This document shows, piece after piece, positions 48,823 to 61,100 of a DNA stretch of 64,000 bases (its first letter is position 1; each line of letters begins with the position of its first letter). Below the pieces are notes generated by a model. It made no database searches, had not been told where the DNA came from, and worked only from the letters and a program-made list of their open reading frames with translations. This stretch comes from Pagrus major (Eukaryota > Chordata > Actinopteri > Spariformes > Sparidae): assembly GCF_040436345.1 (NCBI RefSeq), contig NC_133232.1, positions 28,769,315-28,833,314 on the forward strand, written 5' to 3'. The position numbers and the translations under genes are program-made.

Positions 48823-50463
48823 CTGCAAAAACAGTGACACGTTCACATATAAAACTGAACATTTTTTGCTCAAATTAGATTGCCTCTGAAATGGCAATTG
48901 TTTTCAAGTTAATCTACAAACACTGCATTAAATAGCACTTATATACAGTATATGTATATATACATACATATAGGGCTTAATACCAACAAATGTACATAGT
49001 GTAATAAAATGAGAGTGTTGGAATGAAAAAAAAGCCTGACAAAACATGTAGAGGTTTACTAAGAATTCAGTTTTGACATGCACTCCAGCCTGAAGGCTAT
49101 TAACACCATAACTCCTGTCAGATAGTTTCTGTCATTGCTAACAGGTTCTGTCACTGTGTTCACCTGTTGATGAATACAAGGATGGCGGAAATATTTAACT
49201 GAACTGACAGGTGTACTTGTGTAACACACACCTCATATAACACCCAAAGTGAAAACAAAGACCGTTCAGTGACACTTCTGTAGAGGGACAGTCACTCAAA
49301 GAGTCTTAATTTAATATCATTAATAACAAAGAAAGAAGCAAATCCTTACATTCAAGAGGCAGAAACCAGCACATTTTGACTTTTTTGCTTGAAAAACTAA
49401 AACAATTAATTGTTGCAGCTCTAGATACTTTTTACTTGTGACATCCCTCACTGGCTTCCAGCTGGTGACCTTCGATGCATGTCATCCCCCCTGCTTTGTC
49501 CCCATGTTACTGTATATCTGCTGTTAATTTTCAAATAAAAAGGCAAAATGCCAAAAGAAGATCTTTAATAAAAGACAGAGACAGGTATTCAATATCTGAC
49601 GAAAAAGAGATGTTAGAATATAGGCATTAAAACTAGCAAAATGAATCATATATAATCTAAATAGTCTTTAACCACATCATAAAAGACAACAGCTGTGTGA
49701 CATAGCTGAACATGATGTTGACACTAATGCTTTAAAAGATGAAAGATCATCATTTTATGCCTTAAACTAAATCAAAGTACAACACAATTTCATACAGTTT
49801 CACTTTGTTTATATTTGGCGGACCCTGCCACCTTTCTAGCTTCAAACAGGGGACTTTATTTTCCTCTGAGAACAGCTTGTTTTTTTCAGTTATGGGAAAA
49901 ATATTGGAGCCTGCATTAGTATTATATTATAAATATTAAAAGTGCGTTTGAATTTCTTCTCAAAAACTACAGTGCCCCTTTAAAGATAGGACAACTTGTC
50001 ACACCAACACACAGAAAAAAGTTATTATACATCTTAATATCAGTCTCCTACTCTTGGTTTGTGTTCGTCAGAAATGGCCACACTAGTCGTAGTGTTATGG
50101 TCACTGGCACCTCTTATCTTCACGCCAAACTACACAAACAAATCAGTCGTCCCTTCTTGCTGAATGTTCATGAGGCAGGTTGGCTGAGAGCAGGTTTAGC
50201 TCCGGTCATCAGAGGAGGCACAGGTCCAACAGTTGGCCCCCGGCCTGCGGTGTAAAAGCGTCTGATCACGAGGTTCAAACACAACAAGAGACAACTGACA
50301 ACCTCCAGAGCACAAAAAGTTAAATTCAGTGTAACAACGCGCCGCGACCAGACACAGGCAGACATCTTTAACGCGTGTTAGTGTTTGGTTTCATCAGCGG
50401 TCAGTGATTGACAACTAACCTAGCACTGATGCTACAAGCTAACCCCGCACCACCGCTACTTAC
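48823..50463 (-). other. First intron of cenpf, with one dispersed repeat
   Basis: No coding exon seen. A TA-rich stretch lies at 48939-48972, and a dispersed repeat occupies about 49720-49987. Confidence 0.4.
49720..49987 (-). repeat. Probable percomorph MITE
   Basis: Read on the minus strand it begins CTTTAAAGGGGCACTGTAGT and continues through 'GGTGGCAGGGTCCGCCAAAT', a dispersed pattern I recognise from percomorph introns. The far inverted repeat is not clear. Confidence 0.45.
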
Positions 50464-50720
50464 CATCCACTTCAGAGAGTTACAAAGGGCGCGAGCCGCC
50501 CCGCAGGCTTCACGCAGAGCTGTTCCCGCTGTTCAGAAGCGAAACCCGTCCTCTTCGACTTACGACGAACGAACGACCGCTTTCAAAACAAAGATACGAA
50601 GATACAAAAAGACGCTAAACTAGCTGACAGCCTCCACGAGCTGTCAGTTTACCACACACGAGCTGCCGCGCGTCTCGTGCCGCAGACAAACCAACCGACA
50701 CAGAGTCGTTGTGGCACGAG
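50464..50720 (-). promoter_or_regulatory. Probable first exon and promoter of cenpf
   Basis: The minus strand ends this exon at a consensus donor, GTGGATG|GTAAGTAG. The region is CpG-richer than its surroundings (CGCGAGCCGCC, CGCGTCTCGTGCCG), as expected of a promoter. A TTTGAA hexamer on the minus strand (50582-50587) could be a cell-cycle homology region (CHR), which controls many G2/M genes. TSS position is unknown. Confidence 0.45.
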
Positions 50721-50807
50721 GCGGAGCGGGGATTAGTGACGTAGCAGGGGAATGTTTTGGGAAAAGTCCTCGCGGCGGCAGATGAACCTCTGATGACCTC
50801 TAGCGAC

Positions 50808-51120
50808 AACACTTTGATTGACTGATTGATTGATTGATTGAAATGTTTATTTCGAATATGTTAAGACCAGGAAACGACAGACAACAATAATAGTTCATAA
50901 AGAAATATCACAAAGTAAATAAAAAGCATAGCGGACGGCAATGAAAAGCATAAAGTAAAATAAATTGTCAAACACTTGTTGACTTTGTTTACACTTTCGA
51001 AAAGAAGTAAACTTAGGAGGAATATATCATTTATTCATTCCCACCCCTTCTCCATAAGTCACTGAATGATAATAAACCAGCTTCCTTAATGGTCTAAACT
51101 TTTCCCTAAGCTTGTCTGAA
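50808..51120 (-). mobile_element. 3' end of an L2/Maui-type LINE
   Basis: On the minus strand the text passes 'GGAGAAGGGGTGGGAATGAA', 'TTACTTCTTTTCGAAAGTGT' and 'TCGAAATAAACATTTCAATC', ending in a (CAAT)n/(GATT)n tail at 50808-50840. This is the usual 3' end of fish Maui/L2 elements: a short UTR followed by a microsatellite tail. Only the UTR end is present. Confidence 0.6.
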
Positions 51121-51132
51121 TATAATAATAAC

Positions 51133-51189
<57 letters not shown>
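51121..51189. repeat. (AAT)n microsatellite
   Basis: About 20 AAT units with one AAC interruption near the left. The minus strand gives a spurious poly-leucine frame. Confidence 0.95.
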
Positions 51190-51190
<1 letters not shown>

Positions 51191-51290
51191 GCTTTAATTT
51201 ATAAAGCACCTTTCATGGAACCCAAGATTGCTTTACAGAATAACAGTAAAAAATAGAAGCAACAATACACAACAAAGCATATTCTTATCA
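51190..51290. repeat. Fragment of a dispersed repeat
   Basis: 'TTTATAAAGCACCTTTCATG' followed by 'CCAAGATTGCTTTACAGAAT' is a common fish repeat end. It directly abuts the AAT microsatellite, which may be its tail. Confidence 0.4.
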
Positions 51291-53130
51291 ATGACATTTA
51301 TCTTAATCCTATTGACCAGTTAACTTCACCACAAACACAATAACAGCTGCTGTTTGAGTGAAATGTATAATTTTTTCCCATTCTTTATTGACCAATGCAC
51401 AACAAAGAGAGTCATTAACAAATAAAATGACAAGTTAAGAACAGAGCCAGGGGGAGTTCTCAAATAAATACATTAAACAAGGAGCACAAATACAAAGTTT
51501 TTGCAGCTTTATAATTTCTAAATCAGAAATAGTTTCAATGTACTGCTTCGTTTCCTTTTCAAAAACTATAAATAGAGGCTTTGAGTGTCTACATTTTGTC
51601 TTGTGGATATGGTACTTTCCTAAAATGATCAACAAACTAATAACATATAATTATTTCTGTTTATAACTATTGTTGTTGTGGAAACCCAACAGCACATCTT
51701 TCAACATAACGAGAATTCAGTCATTGTTGTCAACAATATACAACAATATACCACGATACACAAATTCAGACAGTTCACACAGAACTATGAGGTTTGCAGT
51801 GAGGTAGGTTTTGATTAGTTAGTGCAACTAGTGCTCAGTTGACACATCTTTATTATTCTTTAAGAGATTTTAACTAGATGTTGATCCCATACAAGAATAT
51901 TGCCTTTGGACTGTCAATGCAGTATCTTACTGACCCAGTCGACCTCTTAATCCACTGGGTGATACTGCAGAAAGACTCTGGAGAGATTTCTGTTTAATAG
52001 AACCACATCTCAAGTTTGTCTTGATTGCCTCTCACACCTGAAAGGTAAAATGTTAATGGTCCCACAAAATGGAGGCCCAGAACTCAACATTTAAAATGTC
52101 TTTTCGAGGGCAAATAGTTGGTGTAAATGGGACATTATGTGAAGTTATAACTATTGAGTGAGGACTCCTGCAGGGTGGCGTATTGCATCCTCTTGTCTTT
52201 TGAAATTATATGACTGATTTGAAGACATTTTTTTTGTGCTATGCTTTACTATAGTGTCTCATAAAGATAAAACGTAAGTCTAACAGTCCCTCGGTTAGGC
52301 TCTTTAAAATTTATCCCCTCCATCTCTGAAAGATAGAATCTAACTTCTGTATTTGTATAAGGAAACTCAGACATCAGACAGACATCCAAGTTTACATCTA
52401 AAATAGGGAAATCTTCAATTACCACTAATATATATCTGTTAAATATTTCTTAAAAATGGAAACTAGGGATTTAATTTTTTGCGAGGAAAGCCATATTTTT
52501 AGATCGACTGTACATGTTCTTTCTGAAACTCTGGTTCAAGGTCACTTTGATTATGCCGCCACCTTCTGGTATAAAGGAAGTTATGAAAAGATTAAAAAAA
52601 ATTAATGAGGGTTATTTTAAAACGTCATCCATATACACATAGTGAACTGTACCACTTCGGTAAGCTAAATGTTGAGAAGACGGTCATCTTTATTTGAGCA
52701 AAATGCTGCTGATGTTTGAAATTGCTAAACAAATCTCTGCCAGTGTATGAAGTGTAGTGAGACAGATCCTCTGATAAAAGACAAGATGCCTTGATAAAAC
52801 CATTATTTAATCAACCACATGAGGTAGCATACTGTTTCATTTTAAGAGTTAAAAAAAGGAAACATTTCTTTTTTCTGCTGCAGTACACTGAAATACGCTT
52901 TCTACAAGTTAAAGAGGATCACATCAGAGTGCATCTTCAAAACAGCCTTTAAAAGATGGTTTGTAAGCTTAGCCACTTTATATGTATGATGTATTGTATG
53001 TGTGTTTTGCTTTGTACTATGTTGTTTGTTGGATGTTGGAGGAATACAATGGAAATAATCTGCTAGGCTTCGTTGTGTGTTTTTCAATGCCTGATGATTG
53101 TAGCTACTATTGTACAGAATACTAGCAGAT
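51291..53130. other. Intergenic, no gene seen
   Basis: AT-rich with many stops in all frames and no family similarity. Probably old repeat debris (for example the decayed stretch 51890-52560). Confidence 0.45.
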
Positions 53131-53300
53131 TACATTTTTATTTATTTATTTGGATTCCCTGTTAGCCACTACCAAGGTAGGGGTTATTTTCCCTGAGGTC
53201 CACATAAGTAAAATTTACACCATAATATGAAAACAATTATTCTACAAAAACCAAAACAAACAACAATATTCAGATACATTAAATGAATCAGTCAGCGCTG
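53131..53300. repeat. Dispersed repeat, LINE-tail type
   Basis: 'TTTATTTGGATTCCCTGTTA' and 'CCCTGAGGTCCACATAAGTA' match a widespread fish repeat ('TTTGGATCCCCATTAGC...GGGGTCCACAC'). No open frame. Confidence 0.45.
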
Positions 53301-54032
53301 GTTGCTCACTCAAAACACAACCATTCCTGTTTAGTCACAGCAATAACAGCCTTCACTGTATAGGCAACTGTAATTAGATTATAATAGTCCTTACAATCAC
53401 TCATTCTTCCAGGTAGGCTCTGGATTTGAATGTAATCTGGGATTTGGTAGCTCAGTGCTGAGTTGTGCAGAAACCCAATAACTAGTCTGCAGACACCTTA
53501 CATACAATACCATACAATATCAGCCAGAGCCAGGCTGCTGATACCTGAGAGTTTAAAATCGAGGAAAAAGAACAATCATGTGGGAAGTTATGCAGTCATA
53601 GTGCAATGCTTGACCATAACAGTCTGGTAATTACAAGTGTGCCTAAGGGATTATTGTCTGTGAACTATAGGAGATAATTTTCAGACATACACTGTCATTT
53701 TCAAGGGGTGCTGATGGGTGTTATGACAGTTTAAAACCAGAAAGTGTACTGTTTAAACTTTCATGGCTGCCCAGGAAAATCTCTGTCTGACACAGTGGAA
53801 GTGGTTTGAGCAAAGTGTCTGGTCTGCTTTGGTGTACAAATTGAAACCTTCTTCACAAAAAAACGCTGACGTTCAGTTAAATAAAATTAATTTATTTTAA
53901 CCAACAATCTAATGCTATTGTATAAATACCCCCACCTGGTAGTCTCTCACTCACACACACACAGACACACACACACTCCTCGCCCAGGTGTACACTCATG
54001 TGCGGTAAGCTCATCTCGTCAGTCACGCTTTA

Positions 54033-54235
54033 TTAATACAGGATTACATGTATTCTCAATCCCAATCTCACACCGCACTCCACGGGCTCCTCAAAAAGCA
54101 CATGTACCGTCTGCCAGGGACCGTCAAAGGTAGCGAGGCATTCAGGTAGCTGTGTGCCTCCAGCTGGAGTCTGAGGAGTTTCATCCTTTGTGAATGTCCA
54201 TGGAGGCCTGCTGCTCATCTGGCTGCTAACCGGGG
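54033..54235 (-). CDS. Possible 3'-terminal exon of an unidentified gene
   Basis: The minus strand has an acceptor (GTCTGTTTCAG before 54235), then about 67 open codons that include MSSRPPWTFTKDETPQTP and FDGPWQTVHVLFEEPVECG. The frame ends TAT-TAA, where the stop is part of an overlapping AATAAA (54029-54034). The text beyond is GT-rich (GAGTGTGTGTGTGTCTGTG), as downstream of a real cleavage site. I recognise no family. Upstream exons would have to lie beyond rd3 or inside its intron, and none was identified. The frame could still be chance within the 5' flank of rd3. Confidence 0.3.
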
Positions 54236-54707
54236 CTGAAACAGACGACAAGTGGATTTCTATCAGAGGAGGACACACTACAGATTTGTAAATCCTGTTT
54301 CATGAAGGTAAGACAATAATTAAACTCCTATGAAAGCATCTAGAACAGGAGAATACCAAGCAATAACTGTGTTATGGTTTGTATTGGTCAGACATTAAAG
54401 TTTTTGCCATTCATATGTACACTATTATATCTATTATGAGTCAGGTTTACTTGAACAGACTGAAAGTATATTTCAGGTGTTTCTGTCTGAGGATGGAAGC
54501 TTTAATTATCTAAACATCTACATTGGCTGTAATTAGGTGCCTACAAAACAGATCATCTGCAAACTGACTGCTGAGATTTCTATGACTTTATTCTCCAGAA
54601 TAATTCTCAAACAACCCCAAATATGAACTTAAATAAAGGATATTGTTTTTAGTTTTCTTCCTTAAACTCTGACATTGCTCCACACCAATTCTGTCCTGCT
54701 TTCGCAG

Positions 54708-55792
54708 ATGTTTCCTTGGTCCGCTGTCTTCTCCCTTGAGCCCAAAGTGCCGGGCCAACGCAGCAGTGAGGAACTGGTTACCAACACTCTGATGCTGGAG
54801 TTGGGGGCCATGGTGAAACGCACAGAACGCATCCGTTTGGAGCGGGCCACAGAGGGTCGTCGCCGCCGTCGCAGCTCCTCCTCTACAGCTGATTACAGCT
54901 GGCTGGCCAACACCCCGACCCCACAACCCTTCGAGCTGACACCCAACGACCTGCTGGAGCTGCAGGACCTCTGTGTCAAGATCCCTCCTGCACAATGTGG
55001 CCCTTTAATCGTCAGGTGAGAAAAACAAGAAGAAGACAGGAAGACGTGGAGAAATAGATCTTGCAGAGACACATTGCCATATAACTGTCACTAAAAAATA
55101 ATGAAACTGAGGCACAATGATGCAGAGAAATAAGAGCTACAGTGCTAACATTAGAGATAAGAGAGAGAGACAGGCAGATTAAATGGACAACAACATGAAC
55201 ATAGAATATGAAGAAGAAACAGAAGAAGAGATAGCTGCAGGATTTCAATCTAAATCCTTTAACACCCTTAACTATAACCTAGAAAGTAAGCTGATACTCT
55301 CAGATCCCCATTTCTTCTGCCAGAGACTTCATATACACAATATACTATACCATATAATATACTGTAAATACTATACTATACTATAAAATACACTGTATAC
55401 TGTTTTCAATAATCTCCTCCCCCCTCCGCAGGTTCAGGAGGTTGGTGTCACAGATGGAGCCTGAGGTTCACGAGGTCCCCCGACTGTTTCGCTCTGTGCT
55501 AAACGACTTCATGGAGGAGAGTAATTCAAACGAAGAAGTGCAGGAGACTTTTGAGAAGCAGCAGCGCAGCAAAAGCCTCTCTTTCGACACTTTCCGCACC
55601 AAGTTCCGCACAGGTCAGCTCTTCAGGGGCAGCAGCATGAGAGGCTCCAGGGGTAATCTGCAGCAGGAGCTGGACTGGTCTGACGAGGAGGATGGAGAAG
55701 CGGAGGAGGAGGCCATCAAGGCCAGGGCGAGGAAGGGAAGGAGCAGGAGCATGCCAGAGATCAGCCCTATGGAGCAGAGTGCCAGTGCATGA
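54708..55792 (+). CDS. rd3: RD3, retinal degeneration 3 protein
   Basis: Two coding exons, 54708-55015 and 55432-55792 (stop TGA), give 222 residues (human RD3 has 195). ATG follows directly after a TTTCGCAG acceptor, so a non-coding first exon lies upstream, within 51-54.7 kb. Conserved blocks are SSEELVTNTLMLELGAMV, DYSWLANTP, LCVKIPPAQCGPLIVRFRRL and EPEVHEVPRLFRSVL. The C-terminus RKGRSRSMPEISPM matches the RSWSMPEF end of human RD3. RD3 binds retinal guanylate cyclases in photoreceptors, blocks their premature activation and helps carry them to the outer segment. An RRRRR patch at the end of the first third is longer than in human. It is convergent with stx5. The rd3 versus rd3l call rests on overall fit and on CENPF/KCNK linkage. 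Confidence 0.9.
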
Positions 55793-57900
55793 GAGAAGGG
55801 AGGGAGTCAGGGGAGAGACAATGCAGAGAGGATGGTTCTGATAGGGAGACAAAATTAGGGGTGAGAGCAGGAAGGAAAGTGAGCACAAAACATAGATGGG
55901 TCGTTATACTGTAAATATGGGGAGGAAGAAAAAACAGGATGTTGAGGAAGGAGGGAGGGTGGCATTTAGAGAAAAAGGGGGGCAAAATAGATTTTAAAAA
56001 GGAGGAGAGATGTTTAGACTGTAGGTTTTGAATAGTTTCTTGATTTTCAGGAAACCTGTGTAATTGCTAAAGATTCTCTAAGTGAACTCTTTAGTCCAGC
56101 ATTCTGTTGTGCTGACGGGTACAAACTGGTTAAAAACTGCTCACCTGTGCTGAGGAACTGTGGTGCTTTGAGCTAAATACTAATGTCAGCATGCTAACAT
56201 GCTCACATGCTGATCCATGCAATAGTTACTATGATGTGTCAGTCTGAACCAAAGTGGTGGACCAACCAACCATCCATAGAGCGGTAAAAAAAATCCGCAG
56301 CATTGGATTTTGTTGACAGTCTTCCTTATCTTCACATGCTTCAGGTAACGAAATATGCAAGGACTCTCTAAACAACAGGTCTTGATGAATCATACATGAG
56401 TCATGAAAAACATGTTATGCAATAGACAGGACAGCTGTCTTCTGCAGGGTGCAGCCCAGATAGCATCAAGAAACTGCTTTCAATTTGGAGACATAAATAC
56501 ACAATGTTCTCGTCACTTCTGTGTTTAACATAGCTTTCCTTTTTACAAAGATGTCTGTGTTTTTTGGTTTAAATGTAGATACTGTTAACATGTTTGAGAA
56601 TAAATGCGACTCTTGGATTTTGGCTTGTCGATATCTGTAAGTGTACATTTTTTAAGTCTAGTAGCCTTGAAGCTTTTCTACAAAATGAATGAAAGTGGAC
56701 GTGGACTTTTATTACTAATTGTGGGTTAAAGGTGAAATATTTTTATGTAAATCTGTCTGGGGCCTGTACCGTGATAAATAAATAACTACCACACATCTTT
56801 GTAGTGTAAATGTGTTGAATATATGTTGCACCAAACTGCTTAGCACTTCTCTGTTGACCTGACTTAGCATCCCAGCCGAGCATGGCTAATTATATCAGTA
56901 ATCCTCTTATCCCAAGAAAGTCTCAGCCGTGAATGCCAGCACCCCATTATTATTTTATTAATATGCACTTTCTTCTTATCAATACATCAATATCACTATT
57001 TGCACTTTATACATTGAAGTCAAGGCATTTGGCTAAAAAAACAGACAGGGAAAAAAATAGGAAGAATGTTTTCTTTCTCCTTAAAAAGCTGTGGTCATTT
57101 AAATAACATTGGTACATTAGAGAGATAAAGAGGAGAAGCGACTACAACAGTGACATCCAACCAGACACTTCAGGGAATCTGGCTGATTGAGTCACTTCAT
57201 TAGTGGGCCTTCACAACCAGCCTCACCCCTTCATAAGCACTGATGTCAAACCTGGAACCTGTTCACATGACTTCTATGCTGAAGTCTCTCTGCATCACTG
57301 AATGTGCAAAGTTAACACTTTTTCAACCATTCAACCTGTCTGATGGCTGGTCACCAAACAGTATCATTTAAAACAGCAATGTTATATAACTTATCATCAA
57401 CATTTCGTGCAGCTCGTGCCTGAATTATATCTGTAAAGTTCCCTTCAGCTGGCTGTAACTCCCGTTCTTGTGCCTTCAGGACACAAAATGCATTGTGTGT
57501 CTTTGTATTGTGTTACAGTTCTTCTATAAGAGTACCCATTTGGCAAATAAACTTTGCAAGCAAAACAGAATATGAATTAATAAAAAAATATTTCACATCA
57601 TGACCGAATGGTGGTGGATTGTTGATAAACAAGTGACACAATCATGCTATTCAATAAAAAGTAAACTAAGAAAAAAGAATATCAGAGGATAAACTCCAGT
57701 TCTGTTGTTTGGCTTTGAAATAATAATGGATGACGTGGTCAACAGGGGTAAACAAGAAAAAAAAAAATTAAAAAGATAGTTTGCAGAATCAAACCATTAA
57801 ATTATAGCCATTTTGATTAAATGTGTATGAATAATTGGTCAAAGAACAATACAGAGCACTTTTATGCTCTCTCTCTCTATACAAAGTGGGGATTTTAGAT
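55793..57900. other. rd3 3' UTR and convergent intergenic space
   Basis: No coding exon seen. It carries rd3 poly(A) candidates on the plus strand and runs into the end of stx5 at 57903. A purine-rich GGGAGG tract follows the rd3 stop (55793-56010). Confidence 0.45.
56777..56782 (+). terminator. Candidate poly(A) signal for rd3
   Basis: AATAAA about 985 bases after the rd3 stop. An earlier AATAAA at 56599-56604 is an alternative. Confidence 0.4.
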
Positions 57901-57902
57901 AA

Positions 57903-57908
57903 TTTATT
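57903..57908 (-). terminator. Candidate poly(A) signal for stx5
   Basis: Minus-strand GAATAAATTATC, 222 bases after the stx5 stop codon. Confidence 0.45.
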
Positions 57909-58129
57909 CTTTCATTTGAGTTCGACATCTTCATTCTTCACTGAACTGTCGAATTACGATTAAGAGTCTGCGGTTTGGGAATAACCGAAAAGTCTGTGTT
58001 AATCGAAAAGTCTCCCAAAAATCTGTCAAACTGTCACTTCAACAGAGAAGTCTGTCCTTCAAATGTGTCGTCTGGACATGACATCTCTGTCCAGCTTTAC
58101 TTCCCCTCCCCTCGTCGCTCTTCTTTTCT

Positions 58130-61100
58130 TTAAGCGAAGAAGACGACAAAGATGATGAAGAAGACGACGAGGACCAGAAAGATCTTGATCATCAGCCAGC
58201 GGTTGGAGGAGACTGACTGGAAGTATTTGAGGATCTCCGTGTGGGCGGCCTCCACGTTCAGCTGGGTGTCCTCCACGTTAGCGTCGATCCTGTGAGAGAC
58301 CGGGAAAAGCATCTCAGTGAAACGGGACTTTAAATATTCGAATGATATCACATATAATACATTTTCCTTCAAATGAGTCAGTTCAGAAGATGACTGGCAA
58401 GATGTACACGTGATTAAATTGTTCTGTATTATAGTTGATAAATTGAAAGATATTTATGTGAACTGAAATAATTTAAGATTGAGCCACCACCCAACTGCTA
58501 TCAGCACTTGTTTGAGCTCCATTTCCCTTCTTTACTTCTTTCTACCTTTTTTAACAGTTTCCTAATCCTTATTGTTTCTTTATTAGAAGAACAACTTTCT
58601 CAATAGACGAGAAGATCAAAGATCGATCAATCCACCATCATGTCTGTATAGCAAAACATAAAACTACAGCAAGCAGCCAGTTGGCTAGCCTGGTTCTATC
58701 CGAAGGTAACAAAATCTGCCTTCCAGCAACCACCAACTCTCACAAAGTAACACATCATACATAGTTCGTTTAATCAGCACAACTCAAAGTCTAAGAATGA
58801 CTGAGTTCCTTGTCAGACCAGTGACTTCCTGGTAAGCTGACACATTCCTGGAACCCATCAGCTATCCTCTGACGATAATTTGGCCTCAACATCTCATGGC
58901 TACCAGTTTAGCCAGCGGATATCCAGAAAACGGGTATCTGGGCCAAGCGTTCCTATTCCTTGTGAATGTCATTGTTCGCAGTCCGATATGCCCAATGCAG
59001 GTTTTTTTTTTTAAAGGCTAACTTAAAGCTAAATCGTTGTCAAACAGTAACTGATGACCATTGCCTTTTGCCTCTTTTGCTCTCTAGACATACTGTTAAC
59101 CTGCATGAAGCCAGACCCACTTAAACGTGATTGGTCAATACAACTCGGACTACAAATGGAAACCTGACACAGTCAGATTTGAGTCTTTGTGCTTATCCAA
59201 GGTAACTTGGTAGCTCAAGCCTCATATTTACCATAAAAAGGTGAGAGTGGTATAAATCATTCCTCCACCCTCCCTCCATTTGTTGCTCCATCTTACCTCT
59301 GAATGGTCTCTTCCTGCTCTTTGACCATGTGTGCCAGCTGCTGGAATATAGAGCCCAGTTCGACGATGGTGCTCTCAATATTCTGCATAGTGTCTGCACG
59401 GCTCTGGATGTATGAGTCCTGTAACGGCACAACCAGAAACATTTCAAAAAGGGTCATGTTAGCACACATAAATGGACAGTTTATATGTTTGGTCAAATTT
59501 TAAGGTGGACAAATTTCCTTCTTAGTGTGACAAAAAGACACTGCCGACCAACTGACTTCAAAAATTAACATTTCCCCCCGTATCTTGTGCTAATCTGTCT
59601 GACTCTGACAAATATACACCAGCAGTCTACCTGCTCATCAATAAGCTGGAGCTGCAGGGGGTTGGTCGGAGAGTCCATATTGATTGCTACGTCCCCGTGA
59701 CTCCTGGACTCATCCTGCATCAGGACTGAGCTCTCTGAAGGGAGACAACAAGCAAAAACACACACAAATGTTCGACAAGATCAGACAGAAATCCTCAATG
59801 TTAGAGGGGAAAAGCAGAAAGAACAGCGGGCACATACAGTAGCTAGTTATACCCGCTGGGAGAGTCAAACGTTCCAGGGAAATACCTTTTAAATTTGAGG
59901 TTGTATTGCCCTGGTAGTCATAGCGCGGCTCACGACCTGCATGCGGCTCCTGGGCCCCTTTTTTGCGGCTCCCTAAAATATTTTTTAATTTTTGCATTAT
60001 AGATGACCAAATACAGTAATAATAATCATATTCACAAGGAGTTCGAGCAGTTCCCTATGACAACAGCTGATCGAAAAATACACTGCCAGTCCAAATGTTT
60101 CTGTACATCGAGGGCATTTGTGACTAAATATCACCCAATCTGCTCATTTTAAATAAGCTAATATCAGGAAACATAAATCCAAAGGTGTATCATTTCACAC
60201 AAACGAACTTGTGAAATTATACATCTTACATAATAAGCTCGCTAGCATAATTTGCTTCGCTTCAGTGTTCCAAAGATGTAAACCTTTTTATACAAGTACA
60301 CATTTCTGGCAAACACCTTGATTATAAATGGTAATATTACTGAAAGGCAGTTATACTAAACGTTATCTGCCGCAGGGGCCTAATTACAGCAACAATAATT
60401 ACATCAATTTTCAATTACTTGTAGATTATTTCCAAAATAATTTAATATTACATTCCAATTTGTTAGTTATATGTTTATTGTAGGGTGTCAACTGTCAATG
60501 TTTGAGATTTAACAAGAAAGGTTGAACTACAGGCTGTTCATAAACATTTGACTGGCAGTGTAAATGTCTTCACAGGAATCATCTGAGCTACCCGTGCTAG
60601 TTAGAGGGTCTCTGGTAAGAAGCCTGTTTAACACGTTTAGCTATTTGTTCAGCAAAATGAGCAGGAGCCAGACATGTCGAATATTGCCTCAAAGAAACGA
60701 TAAAGGTGTGTTCACTCTATTACACTTTCTGAAACTGCCAGCAAAAGTTTTATGTTGGATGCAAAGATCAAGAGGAAATGTTTATAGGGAAGGATGGATT
60801 TCTAACGTTGGAATGATCAGGATATAATTTGTGAGTTGAGTTAAAATTGGTCATGATAGAAATTTAAGGTTACCTTTTACCCTTGTCTGTGCTACAGGTG
60901 ATGTTTTTTGGTTGTGATTTAAATGCAATACTGCTGCTTGTGGACAATAAGAAAGTTTAAATAGAGTGAGCCAGTTGAAAATAGAGTGAACACACCCCTG
61001 TAAAAGCCACAACAACATGCTATGTTCACCTCTTGGTGCCATTACTTTAACGCGAGACCCTTGTAAAAAATCACAGTTAGAACAAGCCTGAAGCTAAGAT

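Noticed and set aside
51027-51209. Poly-leucine open frame on the minus strand
   Set aside because: Produced by the (AAT)n microsatellite joined to a LINE 3' end; no start context or splice support.
60564-60827. Plus-strand frame of 87 codons in an stx5 intron
   Set aside because: Overlaps the left end of an inverted-repeat element and resembles no protein.
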